In this document: one piece after another, positions 16,378-27,557 of the stretch
How the letters are laid out: each line of letters starts with the position of its first letter
Numbering within the stretch: position 1 is the first letter of the stretch
Assembly: GCA_002343845.1 (NCBI GenBank)
Contig: DDSQ01000175.1
Coordinates: forward strand, 39,209 to 103,208
DNA: 64,000 nucleotides
Direction of reading: 5' to 3'
Source: Planctomycetes bacterium UBA2386
Lineage (GTDB): Bacteria > Planctomycetota > UBA1135 > UBA2386
Made by a program: the position numbers and the translations under genes
Notes under the pieces: generated by a model
The model's input: only the letters and a program-made list of their open reading frames with translations
What the model was told of the DNA's origin: nothing
Database searches by the model: none

Positions 16378-18774
16378 TTCGGCGCCGATCGTCCCGGCCT
16401 GCTCGCGCACCTTGCCGAGGAACTTGCCTTCGTCCTCGTCGGTCAGCGTCCGGTCGTCGGCGCCGAGCGTCACCGTGAAGTTCAGGCTCTTCTTGCCGGC
16501 CGGCAGCCGTTCGCCGCGGTAGGCCTCGAACAGCCGCACATCCTTGACCAGCTTGCGGCCCGTCGTGCGCAGGAACTCGGCGACCGTCGCGACCTGCGTG
16601 CCTTCGTCGACCAGCAGCGCCACGTCGACCGGCAGCAGCGGGTAGACCGGCAGCGGCTGGTACCGCGCGATGCGGCGGCCATTGGCGCAGAGCGCCCGCA
16701 CATCGAGGCAGGCGATCGCCGTCGTCGCCGGCAGCCCGGTCGCGCGCGCGATCGCTGGGTGCAGGTGTGCCACGTAGCCGCACGGCGACCCGTCGCGGTC
16801 GATCGCGACAGCGGCGTTCGGGTGCACCCACGGCTGGTCCTTGCCGTGCCAGACGCGACTCATCACGCCGGGGTAACCGACGCGTTCGAGCAGCGAGCCG
16901 ATCGTCTCACGCAGTTCGGGGAACGGATGCGCGCCGGTGGTGCGCGCGAGCACGAAGGCGATCTCGCGCACCTCGTGCGGCAGCTTGTGCGCGTCCTTCA
17001 TCTCGGCGTGGTAGCCCTTGCCGTGCTCACACAGGCGCACTTCGGCCTGCGTGCGCAGGTTTGGCGCGACGCTGGCGAGCAGGCTCGGCAGCACGTGCCT
17101 CCGGATACGCGTGATCTCGGGCGCGACCGGGTTCTGCACCTGCACGTAGGCGTGCTCGATCGCGCCGGCCGCGGTCAGCACCGCGTCGGGCACGAAGCTG
17201 TAGTTGTAGACCTCGTGGAAGCTGTGCTCGATGCAGCCCACTTCGAGCAGGCGTCGAGCGACGAACAGTTCCTCGTTGCGGACCGGCGGTGCCTGCGTGC
17301 CGTGCAGCGGTCGTTCGGGGATGTTGTCGTAGCGGAACATCCGCCCGACCTCCTCGATCAGGTCGTCCTCGATCGTGATGTCCTTGGTGGCGCGGAAGCT
17401 CGGCACCGTCACGTCGAACCCGATGGGCGTGATCGTGACGCCGAACTGCAGCGACGTCAGGATCGCTGCGACCTTCTCGTCCTCGAGCCGCACGCCGAGC
17501 TTCAGCGACAGGCGGGCGCGGCGCAGCACGATCGTCCGCGGCTGCCAGGCGAAGCCGGCCGGATCGACGAGCGGCCCGGCCGCCTTCGCCGTCGGGCAGT
17601 ACTGCTGCAGCAACTTCAGGAAGCAGTGCACGGCGAGTTCGGCGTTCGCCGGATCCTGCGCCTTCTCGAACCGCGCGCTCGCATCGGTGCGCAGGCCGAG
17701 CCGCATGCTGGTGCGCCGCACGGTCGCGGCGTGGAAGTTCGCCGACTCGAGGAACAGGCTCGTGGTGCCCGGCTCGACCATCGTGCCGGCTCCCCCCATG
17801 ACCCCGGCGAGCGCTTCGGGCTTGTCGCCGGCGCAGACCAGCAGGTCCTGTTCGGTGAGCTTGCGCTTCTGGCCGTCGAGCGTGGTGATCGTCTCGTTGG
17901 CGCGCGCGCGCCGAATGCGGATCGGACCGTTGCCGACGTGGCGCGCGTCGAACGCGTGCATCGGCTGGCCGAGGTCGAGCATCACGTAGTTGGTCAGGTC
18001 GACCGGCAGCGACACCGAACGTTGCCCGACCGCCGCGAGCTGCCAGCGCAGCGCCATCGGCGACGGCCCCGACGAGACGCCGTCGATGACCAGTCCGCAG
18101 TAGCGCGGGCAGCCCTGCTTGTCGTCGATCACGACCTCGACCTTCTTGCCGGCGGTCGGCAACGGCAGGTCGGCGAGCAGCGGTTGCAGCGGCCGGCCGT
18201 AGATCGCGGCGAGCTCACGTGCGAAGCCGTAGTGCCCCCAGAGGTCCGGCCGGTGGTTGATCGACTTGTTGTCGATCTCGAACACCGTGTCGGTGATCGG
18301 CGCCTGGTCGAGCAGGCGCGCACCGATCGGCGTGTCTTGCGGCAGCACCAGGATGCCGTCGTGCTCGGCGGACAACGCGAGTTCGGACTCGCTGCAGATC
18401 ATGCCGTGCGACTCGACGCCGCGGATCTTGCCGACCTTGATCTTCAACGCGCCCTTGCCGCCCGCGGCGGGCAGCGTGTCGCCCGGCCGGATCACGACGA
18501 CCCGTTGCCCGGCGGCAACGTTGCTGGCCCCGCAGACGATCTGCAGCACGCCGCCGGCGCGCCCGAGGTCCACTTCGCAGACCGACAGCTTGTCGGCGTC
18601 GGGGTGCTTCTTGCAGGTGCGCACGTGACCGACCACGAACGGTTCGAGCCCGGCGCCGAAGGCGTGCATGCCTTCGATCTCCGCCGTGCTCATCGTCAGG
18701 TCGGCGAGGATGCGCGCCGGCTCGATGCCGGTGAGGTCGACGTGGCGCGACAGCCAACGCAGCGACAGTTTCAT
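16366..18774 (-). CDS. pheT: Phenylalanine-tRNA ligase beta subunit
   Basis: The 802-residue product matches the usual PheT length and domain order: an N-terminal tRNA-binding EMAP/OB-like domain (VGHVRTCKKHPDADKLSVCEVD), B3/B4 editing region (SINHRPDLWGHYGFARELAAIY, here split, and LPVDLTNYVMLDLGQPMHAFD), the B5 domain, a catalytically inactive synthetase-like core, and a C-terminal ferredoxin-like anticodon-binding domain. With PheS it forms the alpha2-beta2 enzyme that charges tRNA-Phe. The ATG at 18774 overlaps the pheS stop (ATGA). The stop lies in a palindrome shared with the convergent Nudix gene. Confidence 0.96.
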   Translation of the reverse strand: MKLSLRWLSRHVDLTGIEPARILADLTMSTAEIEGMHAFGAGLEPFVVGHVRTCKKHPDADKLSVCEVDLGRAGGVLQIVCGASNVAAGQRVVVIRPGDTLPAAGGKGALKIKVGKIRGVESHGMICSESELALSAEHDGILVLPQDTPIGARLLDQAPITDTVFEIDNKSINHRPDLWGHYGFARELAAIYGRPLQPLLADLPLPTAGKKVEVVIDDKQGCPRYCGLVIDGVSSGPSPMALRWQLAAVGQRSVSLPVDLTNYVMLDLGQPMHAFDARHVGNGPIRIRRARANETITTLDGQKRKLTEQDLLVCAGDKPEALAGVMGGAGTMVEPGTTSLFLESANFHAATVRRTSMRLGLRTDASARFEKAQDPANAELAVHCFLKLLQQYCPTAKAAGPLVDPAGFAWQPRTIVLRRARLSLKLGVRLEDEKVAAILTSLQFGVTITPIGFDVTVPSFRATKDITIEDDLIEEVGRMFRYDNIPERPLHGTQAPPVRNEELFVARRLLEVGCIEHSFHEVYNYSFVPDAVLTAAGAIEHAYVQVQNPVAPEITRIRRHVLPSLLASVAPNLRTQAEVRLCEHGKGYHAEMKDAHKLPHEVREIAFVLARTTGAHPFPELRETIGSLLERVGYPGVMSRVWHGKDQPWVHPNAAVAIDRDGSPCGYVAHLHPAIARATGLPATTAIACLDVRALCANGRRIARYQPLPVYPLLPVDVALLVDEGTQVATVAEFLRTTGRKLVKDVRLFEAYRGERLPAGKKSLNFTVTLGADDRTLTDEDEGKFLGKVREQAGTIGAELRG

Positions 18775-19844
18775 CGGCTCACCTCCGGGAACTGCGCGAG
18801 GAAGCGCTGGTCGCCGCCCATGAACTGGCGGATGTCGTCGATGCCGTAGCGCAGCATCACGACCCGCTGCAGGCCCATGCCGAACGCGAAGCCGGTGTAT
18901 TCCTCGGGATCGAGGCCGCCCTGCCGCAGCACGTTCGGATGGACCATGCCGCACGGCAGCACTTCGATCCAACCCGACTGCTTGCACACCGAGCAGCCCT
19001 GGCCCTTGCAGAACGGGCAGTTGACGTCGAGTTCGAAGCCCGGCTCGACGAACGGGAAGAACCCCGGCCGCAGCCGCACCTGCAGGTCGCGCTCGAGGAT
19101 CACGCGCAAGCAGGTCTTCATGGTGTGGATCAGGTTCGCAGTGCTGATGCCCTGGTCCCCGTGCACGCGGTCCACGACCAGACCCTCCATCTGGTAGAAG
19201 GTGTGCTCGTGGCTCTTGTCGACGGTTTCGCTGCGGAAGCAGCGGCCCGGCACGATCACCTTGAGCGGCGGGTGGAAGCCCTGCGCGACCAGGCGCTGCA
19301 GCGTGCGCACCTGCACCGGCGAGGTGTGCGTGCGCAGCAGGTTCTTGCCGAGCCCCGGCTGCGGCGCCAGCCAGAACGTGTCCTGGCTCTCGCGCGCCGG
19401 ATGGTCGGCCGGGATGTTGAGCGCGTCGAAGTTGAAGTACTCCGACTCGACCTCGGGGCCGTCCTCCCACTGGAACCCGAGCCCCGTGAACAGGTCGACC
19501 AGCTCGTTCTGCACGATCGTGATCGGATGCAGCGTGCCGCGCGGCCGGACTGGCCCTGGCTCGGTCGGGTCGAACGTGCTCGCGGCGAGTTCCTGCTGCA
19601 TCGCCGCCGCCGCGAAGGTGGCCCGGCGCGCGGCGATCGCGGCTTCGACCGCCTGCTTCACGGCGTTCACCGCCTTGCCGTACGCGGGGCGCTCCTCCTT
19701 GGGCAGCGACGTCACCGCACGCACGAGTTGCACCAGCGCGCCATCCGCGCCGAGGCACGCACTCTCGACGGCCCCGAGGGCGGCCGCGTCGGCCGCGCTC
19801 GCGACGGCGCCAAGCCACCGCTCACGTTCCGCGTTCATGTCCAT
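18771..19844 (-). CDS. pheS: Phenylalanine-tRNA ligase alpha subunit
   Basis: The 357-residue catalytic subunit shows class II synthetase motifs: HPITIVQNELVDLF and GPEVESEYFNFDALN (motif 1 region), FRSETVDKSHEHTFYQMEG (motif 2) and FAFGMGLQRVVMLRYGI (motif 3). A CPFCKGQGCSVCK segment before the motif GWIEVLPCGMV suggests a bound metal, as in many bacterial PheS proteins. The helical N-terminus (first ~95 residues) contacts tRNA. Start ATG 19844 is used; ATG 19838 two codons later is also possible. It is separated from rplT by 135 bases that contain two hairpins and is translationally coupled to pheT. Confidence 0.96.
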   Translation of the reverse strand: MDMNAERERWLGAVASAADAAALGAVESACLGADGALVQLVRAVTSLPKEERPAYGKAVNAVKQAVEAAIAARRATFAAAAMQQELAASTFDPTEPGPVRPRGTLHPITIVQNELVDLFTGLGFQWEDGPEVESEYFNFDALNIPADHPARESQDTFWLAPQPGLGKNLLRTHTSPVQVRTLQRLVAQGFHPPLKVIVPGRCFRSETVDKSHEHTFYQMEGLVVDRVHGDQGISTANLIHTMKTCLRVILERDLQVRLRPGFFPFVEPGFELDVNCPFCKGQGCSVCKQSGWIEVLPCGMVHPNVLRQGGLDPEEYTGFAFGMGLQRVVMLRYGIDDIRQFMGGDQRFLAQFPEVSR

Positions 19845-19908
19845 GGTCGGATGGCGGTCGGGGTCGCCGACGCGCTGAAGTCACTGGCCCCTGCGGGCCG
19901 TACGGCAA

Positions 19909-19934
19909 GACGGCGCTGGAGATCCAGCGCCGTC
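19909..19934. terminator. Strong hairpin between rplT and pheS
   Basis: Arms GACGGCGCTGG (19909-19919) and CCAGCGCCGTC (19924-19934) form an eleven-pair perfect stem with a four-base loop, 65 bases upstream of the pheS start. It may reduce read-through from rplT or act as an attenuator/leader structure for pheST. No U-tract follows in the minus-strand direction and I found no leader peptide rich in Phe. Confidence 0.45.
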
Positions 19935-19951
19935 CACGTCGAACTGCCGCT

Positions 19952-19968
19952 CGGGTGCGGAGCACCCG
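19952..19968. terminator. Second hairpin just downstream of rplT
   Basis: CGGGTGC (19952-19958) pairs with GCACCCG (19962-19968) around three bases, eleven bases beyond the rplT stop codon in the direction of transcription. With the neighbouring eleven-pair hairpin it makes a double stem-loop in the rplT-pheS spacer. Confidence 0.4.
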
Positions 19969-19979
19969 GCCGAGACCGG

Positions 19980-20336
19980 TCAGGCGATTGCCTTCTTGGC
20001 CTTCTGGCAGATCGCTTCGAACGTCGCCGGATCGTGGATCGCCAACTCGCTGAGCTCCTTGCGGTTGAGCAGGATCTTGGCCTGCTGCACGCCGTGGATG
20101 AACTGCGAGTAGCGCAGGCCGTGCGCCTTGACCGCGGCCGTGAGGCGCGTGATCCAGAGCGAACGGAAGAAGCGCTTCTTCTGCTGGCGACCCGCGAAGG
20201 CGAAGCGCTCGGCGCGCAGCACCGTCACCGACGCCATCTTGAACAGGTTGCGGCGGCCCTGGCGGAAGCCCTTGGCGCGCTTGAGGAGGCGGTTGCGGCG
20301 CTGCCGCGTGGCAGGCCCGTTGGTTGCGCGGCTCAT
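19980..20336 (-). CDS. rplT: 50S ribosomal protein L20
   Basis: The 118-residue protein matches L20 across its whole length, including RRNRLLKRAKGFRQGRRNLF, RQQKKRFFRSLWITRLTAAV and the C-terminal RKELSELAIHDPATFEAI. L20 binds 23S rRNA early in large-subunit assembly and in several bacteria represses its own operon through a leader RNA. It follows rpmI by six bases and precedes pheST, the common bacterial order. Confidence 0.97.
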   Translation of the reverse strand: MSRATNGPATRQRRNRLLKRAKGFRQGRRNLFKMASVTVLRAERFAFAGRQQKKRFFRSLWITRLTAAVKAHGLRYSQFIHGVQQAKILLNRKELSELAIHDPATFEAICQKAKKAIA

Positions 20337-20342
20337 GTGCGG

Positions 20343-20540
20343 TTACCTCCCACCCAGCAGTTCGGCCATGTTCACCGCGATCTGGCCCTTGCAGAGGCCC
20401 TTCTGGCGGAGCTGGCGTTTGCGCTTGCTCGAGCGCCGCACCATCAGGTGCGACGTGAACGCGTGGCGGAACTTGACCTTGCCGGTCTTGGTCAGCTTCA
20501 TGCGCTTGACCACCGCCTTCTTGGTCTTCTGCTTCGTCAT
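20343..20540 (-). CDS. rpmI: 50S ribosomal protein L35
   Basis: The 65-residue basic protein (MTKQKTKKAVVKRMKLTKTG, then GKVKFRHAFTSHL, LMVRRSSKRKRQLR) is a standard L35. Translation starts at ATG 20540. It is the first gene of rpmI-rplT-pheS-pheT. The usual upstream partner infC (initiation factor IF3) is missing: the next gene is a membrane protein on the other strand. The operon promoter must therefore lie in the 150-base spacer 20541-20690. Confidence 0.97.
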   Translation of the reverse strand: MTKQKTKKAVVKRMKLTKTGKVKFRHAFTSHLMVRRSSKRKRQLRQKGLCKGQIAVNMAELLGGR

Positions 20541-20623
20541 GTCTGCATGTCCCAGCCGCGAATTGCTCGCCGGCGGGGGCTCGGTCGTTTGGAAGGCGGA
20601 GGAACCTAGCGACCCCCCGACAG

Positions 20624-20638
20624 GGCAGCAAGGCTGCC
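20624..20638. promoter_or_regulatory. Leader hairpin upstream of rpmI
   Basis: GGCAGC (20624-20629) and GCTGCC (20633-20638) pair around three bases, flanked by a C-run (20613-20618) and a G-run (20639-20643) that can extend the stem past a bulge. It sits about 85 bases upstream of rpmI in the region that should be its untranslated leader. A role in L20 autoregulation is possible but not shown. Confidence 0.3.
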
Positions 20639-20690
20639 GGGGGAAAAGTGTGGCGCGGCGCAAACGCTGCCGGCACAACCCGGCCCCCGC

Positions 20691-21497
20691 ATGGACGTCG
20701 TGCTCCTGCTCCTCCACCTCGCTGCCTGGCTCGGCCTGGCCTTTGGCCTCGTGCTGCCGAACGTGCGGCGCACCGCCTGCGCCCTGCTCGCGGTCGCCGC
20801 GATCGTCGGTCTTGCGAACGGCGCCCTGGGCGGCGGCGAACGCACGCTGACCACCGTGCACACCTACGCTGGCTTCGAGGGCAGCGCGCACGAGGTGTCG
20901 ATGGTCGCCTTCCCCACCGGCACGTTCACCGCACCCGGTTGGCTTTGGCCGTTGGTCTTCGCGGGCTTCGCCGCGTTCTGGATCCTGGTGCTCGTTCGCC
21001 TAGGCCGCCGTCCGGTGGCCAGCGCCATCTGGCTGCCGCTCGCGTTCGCGTGGACCGCCACCGCGGCGTGGATCGGCATGCAGATGCTCGCCGCGCCGGC
21101 GGCCCTCGTGCAGCCGGTCGGGCTCGATCGGTTCTTGTGGCCGGCGGGCCTCGCCGCCGCCCTGCTCGCCGCACGAACGGCGCAGCGCTTCTTCGGCCTG
21201 TTCGCGACGATCGCGGCCGTGACCATGTTGGCGCGGCTGCCGGCGGCCGTGTTCAGCAAGCTGGCGAGCGACCAGGGGCTGGGCACCGTGCTCGACATCA
21301 GCACGGTGCGCGACATCGTCAACCCGATGACGCAGATGCAGTTCGACCCGCGGCTGCTGCCGGGGTCCGGCGAACAGCAGTTCTGGCTGATCTGGCTCGA
21401 GCACGTGATCTTCTTCCCGGCAGTGCACCTCATGAGCCTGCTCGGGATCGCGTTCGGCGCGTGGATGTTCCACCGCCACGGCGACGATCCGAAGTGA
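20691..21497 (+). CDS. Multi-pass membrane protein, unknown function
   Basis: The 268-residue product is strongly hydrophobic, with about six or seven predicted membrane helices (for example around residues 2-22, 29-46, 84-104, 111-132, 147-180 and 232-262). I do not recognise the family. A loop near residues 48-80 and another near 190-225 are probably outside the membrane. It is monocistronic, diverges from rpmI and converges on the S46 peptidase gene 11 bases away. The ATG at 20691 leads directly into the first helix. Confidence 0.65.
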   Translation: MDVVLLLLHLAAWLGLAFGLVLPNVRRTACALLAVAAIVGLANGALGGGERTLTTVHTYAGFEGSAHEVSMVAFPTGTFTAPGWLWPLVFAGFAAFWILVLVRLGRRPVASAIWLPLAFAWTATAAWIGMQMLAAPAALVQPVGLDRFLWPAGLAAALLAARTAQRFFGLFATIAAVTMLARLPAAVFSKLASDQGLGTVLDISTVRDIVNPMTQMQFDPRLLPGSGEQQFWLIWLEHVIFFPAVHLMSLLGIAFGAWMFHRHGDDPK

Positions 21498-21498
21498 C

Positions 21499-21523
21499 GC
21501 GCGCTGCCTACTTGGCGGCGCGC
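21499..21523. terminator. Hairpin across convergent stop codon
   Basis: GCGCGCTGCC (21499-21508) pairs with GGCGGCGCGC (21514-21523) with one G-U pair in the plus-strand RNA and a five-base loop. It begins two bases after the stop of the membrane-protein gene and covers the stop codon of the convergent S46 peptidase gene (21508-21510). Confidence 0.45.
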
Positions 21524-23181
21524 ATCGGCCACTCGAGTTCGTCGGCGAGCTTGCCGGCCGCGTAGATCTTGCGCAGCGACTCGATGATGATCGCCGGGTG
21601 CACGGAGACGGTGCGCGCGATCGCGTCGTCGAACACGTGCCGGTTGCCGAGCGACTCGATGTTGCCGTCGAAGATCAGGCCGACGATGTTGCGGTCCTTG
21701 TCGATCAGCGGCGAGCCGGAGTTGCCGCCGATGATGTCGCAGGTCGACGTCGTGTTGAACGGCGTCTTCAGGTCGAGGTCCTTCTCCTTGTCGAGCCAGA
21801 CCTGCGGCAGGTCGAACGGATGCACGCCGCCGAACTCGTGGTGCCGCGCGTAGAGGCCGTAGAGCGTGGTGAAGGACGGCGCCACGGTGCCGTTCATCGG
21901 GAAGCCCTTGACGACGCCGTCGGAGAGCCGCAGCGACATCGTCGCGTCGGGCGGGATCGAGGTGCCGTAGACCGCGAAGCACGCTTCGCCGATGCGCTTG
22001 TTGTGCGCGGCTTCGGCCCTCTGCACCTCGGCGGTCTTCTCGGCATTGCCGAGTGCAGCGACGCGCTGGCTCTGCAGCTCGGCGATCTTGTCCCACGCGT
22101 CCCCGTACTTCTCCTGCAGCTCGGGCTTCGCGGCGACCGCGGCGCGCAGGTCCGACTCGGCCTTCTGCTTGATCGCCATGATCCGCGGGTCGCGCACGCC
22201 GTCGAGGAAGCCCTGGACCGCCTTGCGCGTGTTCTCGAGCCGCAGGATCGTCGCGCGCAGCGTGCGCTCCTTCTCGGGGTCGGCCTTCGCTTGCGCGTAG
22301 AGGTCCTCGAGCTGGGCCACGGTCGTGGCCAGCCGCCCCGGATAGCCGTGGTCGCGCAGGAATTCGCACTGCGCGACGGTCATCAGCCGCCCGGTGCTGC
22401 CCGGGTTGCCGGTCACGAACACCATCTCGTCGTCCTTCGCGCCGGCGGTCTTCCACGGGAAGAAGTGCTTGGCCGAGTCGAGCGGACGGTCGCCGTCCCA
22501 CAGGCGCACGAACGTGTAGTCCAGGCCCCAGCGCGGGTAGCAGAAGTTGTCCGCATCGCCGCCGAAGTGCGCGATCTGGCCGTGCGGCGCGCACACCAGG
22601 CGCACGTCGTCGAACACGCGCGAGCTGTAGAGCTGGTAGTTGCCGCCCTGGTAGAGGGCGATCACCTGGTGCAGCATCCCCGGCGCGCGTTGTTCGGCCT
22701 GCTTCTTCACCGCGTCGACGCCGAGCTCACCGACCTCCTTGGTGACGTCGCGCTGCTCGACCAGTTGCGTGAGCACGAACCCGGGCAGCTTCACCTCGGC
22801 CTCGTAGGCGCCGGCGTAGAAGCCGTCCTTGAGCCAGTCGGAGCTGCCTTGCACCGCGGCGATCGCATCCCGCGCGCAGTGGTGGTTGGTCATCACCAGC
22901 CCGTGCGCGCTGACGAACGACGCCGAGCAGAAGAAGCGATGGCCGTCCGGCGCCTTCTCGTCGCGGTTGCCGAAGCGCAGCGAGCTCATCCGCGCGTGGT
23001 CGAGCCACTCCTGGGTCGGCTGCCAGTCGTAGGCCGCCTGGAACCAACCGAGCGGGGCCGCCTCGAATGTCCACATGCGGCCCAGCTCCTTGCGCGTCTG
23101 GGCGGACAGCGGAACGGCCAGCAGGGCGAGCGCCAGTACGACGGCGGGACGGAACGAACGAAGGTGCGAGGTTCGGTTCAT
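21508..23181 (-). CDS. S46-family dipeptidyl-peptidase (DPP7/DPP11-like)
   Basis: The 557-residue protein has a signal peptide (first ~28 residues, ending PLSAQ) and the three catalytic regions of family S46: GLVMTNHHCARDA with the catalytic histidine (near residue 100), FGGDADNFCYPRWGLDY with the aspartate, and DIIGGNSGSPL with nucleophile Ser488. Enzymes of this family remove dipeptides from the N-terminus of periplasmic oligopeptides. It is shorter than the commonly studied 700-720 residue members, mainly in the helical insert between the Asp and Ser regions. The nearest upstream gene on this strand is the RND transporter, which ends 65 bases away, so read-through is possible. Confidence 0.88.
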   Translation of the reverse strand: MNRTSHLRSFRPAVVLALALLAVPLSAQTRKELGRMWTFEAAPLGWFQAAYDWQPTQEWLDHARMSSLRFGNRDEKAPDGHRFFCSASFVSAHGLVMTNHHCARDAIAAVQGSSDWLKDGFYAGAYEAEVKLPGFVLTQLVEQRDVTKEVGELGVDAVKKQAEQRAPGMLHQVIALYQGGNYQLYSSRVFDDVRLVCAPHGQIAHFGGDADNFCYPRWGLDYTFVRLWDGDRPLDSAKHFFPWKTAGAKDDEMVFVTGNPGSTGRLMTVAQCEFLRDHGYPGRLATTVAQLEDLYAQAKADPEKERTLRATILRLENTRKAVQGFLDGVRDPRIMAIKQKAESDLRAAVAAKPELQEKYGDAWDKIAELQSQRVAALGNAEKTAEVQRAEAAHNKRIGEACFAVYGTSIPPDATMSLRLSDGVVKGFPMNGTVAPSFTTLYGLYARHHEFGGVHPFDLPQVWLDKEKDLDLKTPFNTTSTCDIIGGNSGSPLIDKDRNIVGLIFDGNIESLGNRHVFDDAIARTVSVHPAIIIESLRKIYAAGKLADELEWPMRAAK

Positions 23182-23246
23182 GTCGGGAATGCGGGGGCGG
23201 CACTCTACGGAGCGCCAGCGGCGGGCGCGAAGGCGACGCCGGGGAA

Positions 23247-26354
<3,108 letters not shown>

Positions 26355-26357
26355 AGC

Positions 26358-27557
26358 CTACTCCACCGTGACCGGCGCTTCGGGCTGCAGGCCGGTCGCG
26401 TCGGCGACGACCCGGGTGCCGGCTTCGACGCCGGCCACGATCTCCACCAGGTCGCCGACCGAACGACCGAGCGTGACGATGCGTCCCTTTGCGCGCGCAG
26501 TGCCGTCGGGGCCGGTGCCGACCGTGAACACGCGATCGACGCCGGCGAAGCTCATCACGGCGCGGCGCGGCGCCACGACCACCGGAACGGCCGCGGCGAC
26601 CACGATCCGGGCGCGGCAGAACGCGCCGGGCAGCAAGGCACCCGCGGCGTTCTCGACCTCGGCCTCGACGAGGCGGGTGCGGTCACCACGCTCGATCGCC
26701 GGTCCGGCGCGCACGACGCGGCCCGTGTGCACGGTGTCGCCGGCCCCGTCGACGGTGAACTCGACGGCCTGGCCGGTCGCCACGTCCATCGCCGCCCGGT
26801 CCGGCACGCGCATCTGCAGGCGCAGCGGATCGATGCGCAGCAGCGTGACGATGCCCGCGCCGACGGCGACGACCTCGCCGGCGACCACGTGGCGCTTCGC
26901 GACCCGTCCGGTCCACGGCGCCTTCACGACGCTGTCGGCGAGCTGCTTCCTGGCTTGCTGCACTTCGATCCGCCGCAGCTGCGCCTCGGCGACGGCCGTG
27001 CGCACGTCGTCGCGCGCGCGCTGCAGCCGGCTCTCGGCAACGGCGAGCGCGGCGGTGGCGGCGTCGAGCTGCGCGCCGGCCTGCACTTCGCCCTGCACCA
27101 TCGCCGCGACGCGTTCGCGATGCAGCTTCGCTTCGGTGACGACCGCCACGGCCTCCCGCACCGCCGGCACCGTTTCGACGTCGAAGCCGGCGAGGTCGCC
27201 GTCCGCGGCGACGCCGAGCCGGGCTTCGACCGCGGCGACCGCGGCCTGCGCGCGCGCCACGGCCAGTTCGAAGTCGTACGCCGTGAGCGAAGCGAGCACG
27301 GTTCCTGCCGCGACGACATCGCCGACGTCCACGTGCACAGCGGCCAGGCGCCCGCCCACCTGCAGGCTGACCACCAGCTCGTCCTGCGCCGCGAGCACGC
27401 CGGTGACCGCGACCTTGGTCGGCAGCGGCTGCGTCGACAGGGCGACGAGTTGCACCGGCCGAGGCGCGCGGCCCGCCGCGGCGTTGCCACCCGCCCCGCC
27501 GCACGCGGCGAGCAGCACGACGGGCGCCACCCAGCCGAACGCGAGCGCGCGGTTCAT
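26358..27557 (-). CDS. RND efflux periplasmic adaptor lipoprotein
   Basis: The 399-residue product starts with a lipoprotein signal ending VVLLAAC (lipid-modified Cys19). It shows the adaptor order: beta-barrel/lipoyl halves (VSLQVGGRLAAVHVDVGDVV and SVVKAPWTGRVAKRHVVAG) around a helical hairpin of about 130 residues rich in Ala, Glu and Arg, followed by a C-terminal barrel (FTVGTGPDGTARAKGRIVTL). Such proteins link the RND pump to an outer-membrane channel. Its ATG overlaps the stop of the ATP-grasp gene upstream (ATGA), so ligase and pump are translationally coupled, which points to export of the ligase product or of a related compound. Confidence 0.9.
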   Translation of the reverse strand: MNRALAFGWVAPVVLLAACGGAGGNAAAGRAPRPVQLVALSTQPLPTKVAVTGVLAAQDELVVSLQVGGRLAAVHVDVGDVVAAGTVLASLTAYDFELAVARAQAAVAAVEARLGVAADGDLAGFDVETVPAVREAVAVVTEAKLHRERVAAMVQGEVQAGAQLDAATAALAVAESRLQRARDDVRTAVAEAQLRRIEVQQARKQLADSVVKAPWTGRVAKRHVVAGEVVAVGAGIVTLLRIDPLRLQMRVPDRAAMDVATGQAVEFTVDGAGDTVHTGRVVRAGPAIERGDRTRLVEAEVENAAGALLPGAFCRARIVVAAAVPVVVAPRRAVMSFAGVDRVFTVGTGPDGTARAKGRIVTLGRSVGDLVEIVAGVEAGTRVVADATGLQPEAPVTVE

